From Streptomyces sp. NBC_00306 (lineage in GTDB: Bacteria > Actinomycetota > Actinomycetes > Streptomycetales > Streptomycetaceae): a stretch of 64,000 nt of DNA. The notes under the pieces are model-generated. The model saw only the letters and a program-made list of their open reading frames with translations. It was not told the DNA's origin and searched no databases. Numbering within the stretch: the stretch's first letter is position 1; each line of letters opens with the position of its first letter. Shown here in pieces: positions 16,875-24,015 of the stretch. The stretch covers positions 8,184,001 through 8,248,000 of the forward strand of contig NZ_CP108032.1 of NCBI RefSeq assembly GCF_036169555.1. Reading direction: 5' to 3'. A program made the position numbers and the translations under genes.

Positions 16875-19100
16875 ATGCATATCGCAGTGCTGGATGTGGA
16901 CGGGACCCTGATCGCCGGCACGCTGGCCGGCCCGTTGCCTACGATGCTGGCCGAGGAAGGACTCGTTCCCCGCGATCGGCTCGAGCGGCTGCGCCGGGCA
17001 CAGCTGACCTTGGATGCGGAGGAACCGCAGGCGGCGGCGCGGTTGAACGAGTTGTTCGCCGCGATGCTGACCGATGTGCCGTGCCGGGCGGTGTCCGTGG
17101 TGACGGCCCGGTTGTGGCAGCGGCAACGCGAGCGGCTGTTCGCCTTCGCCAGGCCGCTGACCGCGACGTTGCGGGAGGCCGGTTATGTGCCCCTGCTGAT
17201 CTCGGGGGGCCCGCAGGAGATGCTGGCTCACCTTGCCCGTGAGCTGGGCGTGACTCTATACCGGGGCACGCAGTTCGAGGCGGTGGACGGGCTGTTCACC
17301 GGCCGGGTTGCCTCAACGGTCGCCGGCGGGAAGGACAGGGCTGCACAGGACTTGGTGGGCGCCGGGCACATCGACTGGCCGGGTTCGCTGGCGGTCGGCA
17401 ACTCCCTGGGCGACGTCTCGTCGCTGAGCCGGGCCGGCCGGCCCGTGGCGTTCGAGCCGTCCCCCGCTCTCAGGATGCTGGCCCGCCACCATTCATGGCC
17501 CGTGTGTGACCGCACCAGCCTGCACACGTATCTGCGCGACCAGGCCACCCTGCCCCCATCTCCACCGGCCCCGGCCCGCGACCTGCCGCCGGCCCACCGC
17601 GCGGCCCTCGCACCGTCGGTGGGCAGCGCATCGAGGCGGCTGACCGAACGGCTGCTGGCCCAAGTGGGCGGCCAGGGCGCCATCACGGGCGAGTGCTGTA
17701 GCCGGGTCACCGAGTCGGCCCTGATGCTGACCCTGCTGCGCCGTCAAAAGACCCTGCCCGGTGTGCAGAACCGACTGCGCTCCTACCTGTCGCGCAGCCG
17801 TACGGCAGCGGACGCCTTCGATGCCGCGGTCATCGACGCCACCCTGAATGGCATCGCGCCGACGGACCGGTACCGGCTCATCGAGCAGACGTTTACCGGC
17901 GCCGCCCAGCACTCCTCCGACCGTAAGAAGCTCGCCCTGGAGGCGATCCTCGCCGTCGTGGGACCCGAGCCCTTCCACGTCGATGCCCCCTCCCACGCGT
18001 TCGAGCACCACAACGAGGCAACCTGGACCCGCCTGCGGCAAATCGCCATCCACCACCTGCACGTGCCGGAACCCGTCGCCCCGGAACTGACCACGCGCCT
18101 GCTACGGCTGACCGAACGCGGCCAGAGCAGCGGGATCATCGAGGGCAACGTGTTCGCGCACCTGTTCGCGCTGCTGTCGCTGCAGCGGACCGTGCCCGAC
18201 CACCGGGTCATCCACGACGGCATCACGGCCCTGACCAAAGCCGTCCGCGACGACGGCGGCATGCCGTTCATCGCCGGCGAGGAGATCTTCTCCACCGCCA
18301 CCGCAGGCCTCGCCCTGGCGCGCGCAGGCGCCGACCGGCAGGTACTGCTCGCGATGGGCGACTACCTCGCCGCACAGCAGGCCGACAACGGCGGCTGGGC
18401 ATACGCCCAGGACGTCGTACAGACCGACGTGGACACCACCACCCACGTCCTGCCCTTCCTGCACACCCTCGACCCCGAGCGGTACCGGGCACACATTGCC
18501 CTCGCCCGGCAGTCGCTCACCACGCACCCGGGCCAGGACGGCGGGATGCCCACCTACCTGCCCGGACAGCCCTCCGAGCCGACCATGACCGCCAACACCC
18601 TCACCGCCTTGCACCCCTACCACTTCACCCACGCCCCCCTGCTGAAGCGGGCAACCGCCTACCTCCTCAACACGCAAAAACCCGACGGCACCTTCGAACG
18701 CAGCTGGAGCCTGAGCGAAGCCAACGCCATGCTCCGCGCCCTGAACGCCCTCACACTCGCCCACCGCCACAACCCCGCAAGCCATCAAGGACGCCTTGCC
18801 CCGGCCATCGCCTCCATCCACCAGCGCCTGCTCGTCACCGCCAACCCCGACGGCGGATGGGGCCAGACTCCCGGCGAAGACAGCGACCCGATGAGCACCG
18901 CCTACACCCTCACCGCCCTCGCCCCCACCCACCGCAACCACCCCACCGTCCACGCCGGCCTGCACTACCTGCTACGCCAGCAGAAACCCGACGGCGGATA
19001 CACCTCGCCCTCCGACCAAGCCGCCCCCCGCCCGCTGCGCTACACCATCCCCGTCCTCGCCGACGTCTTCGTCCTCCTCGCCCTCACCCACCTCGCCTGA
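16875..19100 (+). CDS. HAD phosphatase fused to a class II terpene cyclase (drimenol-synthase-like)
   Basis: 741 residues. Residues 1-215 are a HAD phosphatase: VLDVDGTLI (Asp7, Asp9), LLISGG (motif II), GGKDRA (Lys, motif III) and GNSLGDVSSL (motif IV). From about 230 on there is an alpha-alpha barrel with QW-like repeats (QQADNGGWAYA, TQKPDGTF, TANPDGGWG, QQKPDGGY). The class II acid motif is DVDTT at 518-522, the DxDTT form of bacterial drimenyl-diphosphate-synthase-like proteins with a HAD domain. The likely job is proton-started cyclisation of a prenyl diphosphate, then loss of diphosphate by the HAD domain. The substrate (farnesyl or longer) and product are inference. Confidence 0.8.
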   Translation: MHIAVLDVDGTLIAGTLAGPLPTMLAEEGLVPRDRLERLRRAQLTLDAEEPQAAARLNELFAAMLTDVPCRAVSVVTARLWQRQRERLFAFARPLTATLREAGYVPLLISGGPQEMLAHLARELGVTLYRGTQFEAVDGLFTGRVASTVAGGKDRAAQDLVGAGHIDWPGSLAVGNSLGDVSSLSRAGRPVAFEPSPALRMLARHHSWPVCDRTSLHTYLRDQATLPPSPPAPARDLPPAHRAALAPSVGSASRRLTERLLAQVGGQGAITGECCSRVTESALMLTLLRRQKTLPGVQNRLRSYLSRSRTAADAFDAAVIDATLNGIAPTDRYRLIEQTFTGAAQHSSDRKKLALEAILAVVGPEPFHVDAPSHAFEHHNEATWTRLRQIAIHHLHVPEPVAPELTTRLLRLTERGQSSGIIEGNVFAHLFALLSLQRTVPDHRVIHDGITALTKAVRDDGGMPFIAGEEIFSTATAGLALARAGADRQVLLAMGDYLAAQQADNGGWAYAQDVVQTDVDTTTHVLPFLHTLDPERYRAHIALARQSLTTHPGQDGGMPTYLPGQPSEPTMTANTLTALHPYHFTHAPLLKRATAYLLNTQKPDGTFERSWSLSEANAMLRALNALTLAHRHNPASHQGRLAPAIASIHQRLLVTANPDGGWGQTPGEDSDPMSTAYTLTALAPTHRNHPTVHAGLHYLLRQQKPDGGYTSPSDQAAPRPLRYTIPVLADVFVLLALTHLA

Positions 19101-19326
19101 CCCACCCCCCGAACGCAGAGAACTCCCGCTGCAGGTGGGAGAACTGGAACGCGTAGTTGAACGAGCGGGTCGAGGCATCGAGCAGCCGCCGGTACAGCCC
19201 CGCCCGGTCTTCCTTGCTGCCCAGCCGGGGAACGCCCGCGGGCCGGTAGCGCCCGATCAGCGCAGCGGTGACGCTGCCGGTGGCCTTGATGCCGGCAGCG
19301 GCGACATCCGACGTCGTGAAGGTCAT
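19084..19326 (-). CDS. Small hypothetical protein, perhaps a C-terminally truncated gene
   Basis: From ATG 19326: MTFTTSDVAAAGIKATGS, then IGRYRPAGVPRLGSKEDRAG and YRRLLDASTRSFNYAFQF, ending near 19084. This resembles the start of a group of streptomycete hypothetical proteins with RPxGVPxLGSxEDRA, which are normally longer, so this copy may be cut short. It overlaps the end of the cyclase gene by 17 bases. The 280 bases up to the EF-hand gene hold nothing else recognised. Confidence 0.4.
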   Translation of the reverse strand: MTFTTSDVAAAGIKATGSVTAALIGRYRPAGVPRLGSKEDRAGLYRRLLDASTRSFNYAFQFSHLQREFSAFGGWVRRGG

Positions 19327-19607
19327 GCCCGGTTCTGCCACCCGGCGGCTGGGCGGCTCGGACCGCCTGGCGCAGCGGCCCGTCCGCGTACTGCCGTTCC
19401 CACACCGCCCTGCCCGGGGACGGCGTTGCTCTGCCGCCGTCTTGCCCTGCCCCAGGCCGACCAGCCCCTCTTTCGGGGGACCCGCTGGCCGCGTTCACAA
19501 CCCGGTCAGCGTGCGCGGCACATCCTGAGCCAGGTGACGCGTCGACCGCGTCCCTCGTGGCTGGTTCGTTCCGCCCGATTCGCACGCCGCTACTGATGGA
19601 GGAGCAT

Positions 19608-19859
19608 ATGAACGCCACTCAGCTTGACCAGGCATTCGCCGTCATCGACGCCGACAAGAACGGTTTCGTCACGTTGGCCGAGATCACGTCGGCGCTGGAG
19701 GGCCGTGGAATTCCGCATGATGCGGGCTCCATGGACACCGCCTTCCGTAAGCTCGACAGGGATGGCGACGGTCGGCTCTCCCAGGCCGAGTTTTCCGGCT
19801 TCCAGGAAGAGCCCTTCAAGTCGTCGTTCGCTCCCACTCTGGCCAAGCTTCTGGCCTAG
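19608..19859 (+). CDS. Two-EF-hand calcium-binding protein
   Basis: 83 residues from ATG 19608, with GGAGGAG at 19598-19604. Two canonical loops are present: DADKNGFVTLAE (residues about 17-28) and DRDGDGRLSQAE (about 53-64), each with acidic ligands at positions 1, 3, 5 and 12. No signal peptide; a cytoplasmic calcium buffer or sensor like other small Streptomyces EF-hand proteins. Its TAG stop at 19857-19859 contains the TA target of the IS630 insertion, and the reading frame is intact. Confidence 0.85.
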   Translation: MNATQLDQAFAVIDADKNGFVTLAEITSALEGRGIPHDAGSMDTAFRKLDRDGDGRLSQAEFSGFQEEPFKSSFAPTLAKLLA

Positions 19860-20977
19860 TGCCCTGCGCCAGAGATCCGTTGGCAGAAGCGGGCGAGTGA
19901 ATCGAGGATCTCTTCGGCTGTCTTGGTCCAAGTGAACGGGGTCGGGTTCTCGTTCCACTGTTTGACCCAGGCGCGGATGTCGGCTTCCAGGGAGCGCACA
20001 CTCTTGTGGGCACCGCGGCGGATCTTCTGGTCTGCGAGGAAGCCGAACCATCGCTCCACCTGGTTGATCCAGGAGGAACCGGTGGGCGTGAAGTGCAGGT
20101 GGAACCGCGGGTGTTTGGCCAGCCACGTCTTGATGGCCGGGGTCTTGTGGGTGCCATAGTTGTCGCAGATCAGATGGACCTGAAGGTGCTCGGGGACCTC
20201 TTTGTCGATCTTGATGAGGAACTTCTTGAACTCCGCGGCCCGGTGCCGACGGTGCAGTGAGGTGATGACTTCGCCAGTCGCGACGTCAAAGGCCGCGAAC
20301 AAGGTGGTCAGACCGTTGCGGACGTAATCGTGAGTGCGGCGCTCGGGCATGCCGGGCATCATCGGCAGCACAGGCTGAGAGCGATCCAAGGCCTGGATCT
20401 GAGACTTCTCGTCCACCGACAGCACCACCGCTCCTTCGGGCGGGTTGAAATACAGCCCCACCACGTCGTAGACCTTCTCCACGAACAGCGGATCGGTCGA
20501 CAGCTTGAACGTGTCGCTCAAATGCGGCTTGAGCTGGAACCTGCGCCAGATCCGGCCCACCGTCGACTTCGACAAGCCACTGCGGTCCGCCATCGACGAA
20601 CGCGACCAGTGAGTGGCGTTCTTCGGGATTTCCTCCAGCGTGCTGACCACGACCGCCTCCACCTGGTCCACGCTGATGGTGGGCGGCCGGCCCGGCCGAG
20701 GCTCATCCACCAGCCCGTCCAACCGTGCGGCCAAAAACCGGCGACGCCACTTGCGGACCGTGTCCGCCGCGATATGTAACTCGCGTGCCACCACGACAAT
20801 CGGCGGCACGTCAGCACCATCACATGCCAACACGATGCGGGCCCGCAAGGCCACCGCCTGCGCGGATGACGCCCTACGAGCCCAACGCTCCAACACCACA
20901 CGCTCATCAGGCGACAACAACAACGGTTCCAACTTCGGACCACGACGTGACACCGGCACATCCCCAGAAGCACTCAT
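19856..20977 (-). CDS. IS630-family DDE transposase
   Basis: 373 residues, one intact frame. The N-terminal half has two helix-turn-helix regions (VARELHIAADTVRKWRRRF, then DRSGLSKSTVGRIWRRFQL). The catalytic half has DEKSQIQALDRSQP (first Asp), LICDNYGTHK (second Asp) and SSWINQVERWFG (Glu). It cuts and pastes the element into TA sites. The last codon CAC is followed by TAG, where TA is the target duplication and G is host sequence, so the stop codon is supplied by the target. Confidence 0.92.
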   Translation of the reverse strand: MSASGDVPVSRRGPKLEPLLLSPDERVVLERWARRASSAQAVALRARIVLACDGADVPPIVVVARELHIAADTVRKWRRRFLAARLDGLVDEPRPGRPPTISVDQVEAVVVSTLEEIPKNATHWSRSSMADRSGLSKSTVGRIWRRFQLKPHLSDTFKLSTDPLFVEKVYDVVGLYFNPPEGAVVLSVDEKSQIQALDRSQPVLPMMPGMPERRTHDYVRNGLTTLFAAFDVATGEVITSLHRRHRAAEFKKFLIKIDKEVPEHLQVHLICDNYGTHKTPAIKTWLAKHPRFHLHFTPTGSSWINQVERWFGFLADQKIRRGAHKSVRSLEADIRAWVKQWNENPTPFTWTKTAEEILDSLARFCQRISGAGH

Positions 20978-21012
20978 AAACGAATTAACGACGGATCTCT
21001 GGCGCAGGACAC
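19859..21012 (-). mobile_element. IS630-family insertion sequence
   Basis: 1154 bases flanked by TA on both sides (19857-19858 and 21013-21014), the duplication expected of IS630/Tc1-type elements. The ends are inverted repeats matching at 22 of 24 positions: left GTGCCCTGCGCCAGAGATCC, right read inward GTGTCCTGCGCCAGAGATCC. One gene fills it. Near-perfect ends and an intact transposase suggest recent insertion. Confidence 0.92.
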
Positions 21013-21030
21013 TAGCTGATCGCCGCCCGC

Positions 21031-21058
21031 CGGCACGGGCCCAACGGAGCCCGTGCCG
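21031..21058 (+). terminator. Hairpin, probably the EF-hand gene terminator displaced by the IS
   Basis: CGGCACGGGC (21031-21040) pairs perfectly with GCCCGTGCCG (21049-21058). Removing the IS puts it 17 bases past the EF-hand stop codon. Confidence 0.65.
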
Positions 21059-21133
21059 ACGGAGCGCTGTCCGACGTCACGCGGTAGGCGCAGGTCAAGC
21101 GCCGCCAGTCCAGAACGGGCTGCTTTGGGTAAG

Positions 21134-21170
21134 CGTTTGGGGAACGGTCACCGTGACCGTTCCCCAAACG
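21134..21170. terminator. 37-base near-perfect palindrome
   Basis: CGTTTGGGGAACGGTCAC (21134-21151), one base, then its exact complement (21153-21170). It lies past the 3' end of the secreted-protein gene at 21218. As RNA it makes a strong bidirectional hairpin; as DNA it could be a protein-binding dyad. Confidence 0.6.
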
Positions 21171-21217
21171 GAAATGCCGAGGCCTGCGTGATACGGACCT
21201 CGTCGAGTGTGGCGAGG

Positions 21218-21631
21218 TCAGAGCACGGCGACGGTGAACGGCCTGTCTGCGGAGTTGCCGCTGCTGTCGCTCGTCACGATCGTGATGGTGTCGGTGGCGC
21301 TGCCGCAGTAGCCGTGGGGTCCGCCGATGGCGGTGATTTCGCCCCGGCTGTTGTTGATCGTCGCGACGATCGCCGCGCCGGCCAGGTTGATGTTGGAGTC
21401 CGTGACCTTGACGCAGTACACGCCTGCCTGGTTGGTGCCGGTGCCCCGGGTGACGGCGTCGACGTTCTTGGATCCGAGGAGCGAAGCGGTGCCGCTGACC
21501 TTTGCGGCGGCGCGGGCGTAGGGGGCGTCCATGTCGGCGGCCGCGGCAGTGCCGGACAGAACGGCCAGTGATGTCACGGCGCCGAGAGCGAGCGCGACGG
21601 CTCGGCTGGTACGGGAGGCAGAAATTCGCAT
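21218..21631 (-). CDS. Secreted hypothetical protein with two cysteines
   Basis: 137 residues from ATG 21631, which is preceded by AGAAAGAAG. The signal peptide runs to about residue 32 (ALALGAVTSLAVLSGTAAAA). The mature part includes DAVTRGTGTNQAGVYCVKV, SNINLAGAAIVATIN, AIGGPHGYCGSATDTITIV and ends DRPFTVAVL. Two Cys, mostly beta strand. Small exported proteins of this kind abound in streptomycetes with no known role. The strong palindrome at 21134 probably ends its transcript. Confidence 0.7.
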   Translation of the reverse strand: MRISASRTSRAVALALGAVTSLAVLSGTAAAADMDAPYARAAAKVSGTASLLGSKNVDAVTRGTGTNQAGVYCVKVTDSNINLAGAAIVATINNSRGEITAIGGPHGYCGSATDTITIVTSDSSGNSADRPFTVAVL

Positions 21632-22163
21632 GTGTCTGCTTCTTTCTCGGCCGCGAGCACGCTGTTGGGCCAGCGTCGGCCGGGGAGTCGGGATGGTCGT
21701 GCCGCCAGTCGATGGAGAAGGGAAACTCCCGACCGGCGTCACCGAATGAAGCCAAGTAGATGCAGTGAGTGACGAAACGGTGCTGCTCGCGCTGCTCCAT
21801 ACCAACGCGTGAAGCAGTCCCTCCCAAACATCAACAAGGAGCACCAACCGAACACTTCGCACTACCGGCGCTCCCCCCTTTTTGCTCCATCGCGCCTATC
21901 TGCTCTCGTGGCTGCTCAGGACAACGCACGGGCCGTAGCCGGCGGGCCGGAAACGGCCCGCGGCGCCGCGTCCGGGCAAGTGGGGGCTCGGATACGGCCG
22001 CGATCCCCGCCCACTGACCGGGCCGCGCCGGGCTCGGAGCGGCCCCAGCCTGCCAGCCCGCCCGACCCGGGGCCGGGGTTTTTGGCGTGGGGCGGTTGGG
22101 GAGTATCGGCGTGCAGCCGCGTGCGGATCACGTTCTCGGCGATGTCTTGCAAGGGGTTGGCGT
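21632..22163. other. Upstream region shared by the secreted-protein and cold-shock genes
   Basis: About 530 bases between divergent genes. The right part is the likely long leader of the cold-shock gene, including a G-rich stretch near 22070-22110. No gene was recognised. Promoters are expected but not identifiable. Confidence 0.4.
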
Positions 22164-22367
22164 ATGGCTCAGGGAACTGTGAAGTGGTTTAACGGGGAGA
22201 AGGGCTTCGGTTTCATCTCTCCGGATGAGGGCGGTGCAGACGTCTTCGTTCACTTCAGCGCGATCCAGGGCTCCGGGTTCAGGAACCTGGAGGAGAACCA
22301 GCGGGTGGAGTTCGAGATCACCCAGGGACAACGCGGCCCGCAGGCCGACAAAGTGAGGGCCCTCTGA
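22164..22367 (+). CDS. CspA-family cold-shock protein
   Basis: 67 residues, ATG 22164 after CAAGGGG. Classic cold-shock domain: GTVKWFNGEKGFGFISPD contains RNP1 (KGFGFI) and DVFVHFSAI is RNP2. It binds single-stranded nucleic acid and melts RNA structure. Length is normal. It is intact although the DNA just downstream is a graveyard of pseudogene fragments. Confidence 0.95.
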   Translation: MAQGTVKWFNGEKGFGFISPDEGGADVFVHFSAIQGSGFRNLEENQRVEFEITQGQRGPQADKVRAL

Positions 22368-22424
22368 CCTGCTGCGCCGACCGGCTGGAGTCGGTAGCTG
22401 GCTTTGAGGCTGCCTGAGAGTGTG

Positions 22425-22600
22425 ATCTCGATGGTTCGCTTGAGTTTGTTGCCGTGGGTCCAGTCCAGCGCGCGGTCGTTTGGAGACGTCCGACGACGAT
22501 GCCCGGGGCGATGCGGGCCTGGCGGGCAATGGCGGCGATCGGTGCGCAGTTGGGTGGTGTCTCGCGCGAACGCGGTGTCTGGGTGCCAGGTCTTCTCGTT
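22425..22600 (-). pseudogene. ImmA/IrrE-type metallopeptidase C-terminal remnant
   Basis: Minus-strand frames join as TWHPDTAFARDTT, then APIAAIARQARIAPGIVVGRLQ, then NDRALDWTHGNKLKRTIEI. IAPGIVVGRLQ followed by an NKLKR-type end is characteristic of the C-terminal part of ImmA/IrrE-family peptidases, often fused or paired with XRE regulators in mobile elements. Two frame changes are needed and the HExxH half is absent. Related scraps occur at 10300-10440 and 53118-53160. Confidence 0.55.
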
Positions 22601-22889
22601 GTGCGGGCTAGGCGGACGTCCATCCGCTCGCCCGCCTGGAGGCCCCGCTGCTCGTGGGGGCACGGGGCCTCCCGCGGTCGCGGACCCGCCCGGCACGGCA
22701 GGGGCCCGGCTGCCGGCCGGCCGGGCCCCCGCTTGTTGTCCCACGAAGTGTGCGGGAGGCCCTGGATCTGCATGGTCGACGGCTTCTGTACCTCGTGTGC
22801 CCGGTCCGGCAGGCCTTCGGCTCCCGAGACGGGTCCAGAAAGCGAGTCCGCCCTGCCATCCGTCCGGCGGGCACGGAATACTGGGCAGC
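22600..22889. other. No gene recognised
   Basis: GC-rich sequence with several inverted stretches (for example GGGGCCTCCCG near 22663) and no coding family recognised on either strand. Confidence 0.35.
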
Positions 22890-23255
22890 ATGGTTCAGCA
22901 GTCGTCTCTTGGTGACGGGTCCTCCGTCGCTGATGTGTTGCACGAGCGGTACGCGGGACGCCTTCCCGCCGCCTTGGAAGACCTTGCCGGGCCGGAGCAC
23001 GGCTCGGTCGAGCTGCCGCTCCACATCGTCTGGTCAGGTCTGCGCACCTACGACCTCGACCGGCCCCGGCAGCGCATGGGCTTCTATCGGACCGTGCTCG
23101 CCGAAGGGCAGCGCGCCGACATCGCCCGCTTTTTGAACCGCGACCTGCTGCTCGCGCAGTGGCCTGTGATGAGGACCATGATCAGCAGGCATGTCCGCGA
23201 GGCGTGGGAAGCCGCGTTCCCCGAGCTCGAGCACCAGCCGTCCGCCGCCGCGTGA
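22890..23255 (+). CDS. Hypothetical protein, partner of an AbiEii-type toxin gene
   Basis: 121 residues from ATG 22890: MVQQSSLGDGSSVADVLHE, then LPLHIVWSGLRTYDLDRPRQ, RADIARFLNRDLLLAQWPVM and HVREAWEAAFPELEHQ. Helical, soluble, no catalytic motif. Its TGA overlaps the GTG start of the following nucleotidyltransferase-like gene (GTGA), so they form one operon. By position it may be the antitoxin or regulator of that toxin, but it does not look like a standard AbiEi protein. The toxin gene is broken; this gene is intact. Confidence 0.65.
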   Translation: MVQQSSLGDGSSVADVLHERYAGRLPAALEDLAGPEHGSVELPLHIVWSGLRTYDLDRPRQRMGFYRTVLAEGQRADIARFLNRDLLLAQWPVMRTMISRHVREAWEAAFPELEHQPSAAA

Positions 23256-23529
23256 GAATCACCGGTCTTCATCGCCGACTTCTGGCAGACGTCCTCGCGA
23301 TCGGTACCCCGTACCCGCTGGTGATCACCGGCGGGTACGCCGCCCAGGCCCACGGGCTGGTCGACCGGCTCAGTCAGGACATCGACCGACCGAGAACCCG
23401 GCCCCGATGTCGGCCATTGCCGATGATCTGGTCCGTGGCCTGGTCGAGCGCGGCTGGCAGGTCGACATCATCAGCGTCGACCCGCTGGCCGCTCGACTGA
23501 TGGCAACCAGAGCTGACCGCGCTCCATAA
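23252..23529 (+). pseudogene. Frameshifted AbiEii-type nucleotidyltransferase toxin
   Basis: GTG 23252 opens RITGLHRRLLADVLAIG, then PYPLVITGGYAAQAHGLVDR and LSQDID, the start of an AbiEii/AbiGii-type nucleotidyltransferase fold (GG followed by a D-x-D-like acidic pair). A shift near 23388 moves to a frame with ENPAPMSAIADDLVRGLVER and GWQVDIISVDPLAARLMAT. The remaining two thirds of the domain are absent. It is a decayed phage-defence or toxin-antitoxin gene. Confidence 0.65.
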
Positions 23530-24015
23530 GCGTCACACCGCGCCCGACGGCGCCCGCAGCGCTGCCTCCCATGCCGTCGGCGCAGAGGCACCGGCGCCAT
23601 ATGCCCGCCTCTTCGCCCTGTTCGTTTTCGAGTCCATGGCGACAAACCGTAAGAGCGCCCCCTGACAGTTCCGATGCGGGTCAAGGAACGCCTGCGGTGG
23701 CAGCGGCGTGACTGTAACGAGCGAATGACCCGGCTACGGATCGCGATGACCTTGCGCGATCCTGACGATGCCCTGTCCGCCTGCGCCATCTCGTCCTGCG
23801 GAGAGGCGAACGGAGTGGATCTGGAGCGGTTCGGTGGAGTGGCTGACGGGGGCGCTTGCGGAGCTGGGGCCCGAACCCGCACCACGAGCAGCGCTCGCGG
23901 CATCCTGGCGGCTTCGGGATAATGGTCGTGTCGGCGCCTCGCGCACGGCTTCCACTCACGTATTCCCGAGCGCCGCGCTGCTTCCCATCGCCATGCGGCA
24001 CGAGAGGGAGGCGTC
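23530..24015. other. No intact gene recognised
   Basis: About 490 bases. One frame near 23527-23661 reads APYARLFALFVFESMATNRK before a stop, which could be a gene scrap, but I cannot name it. Nothing else supported. Confidence 0.35.
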
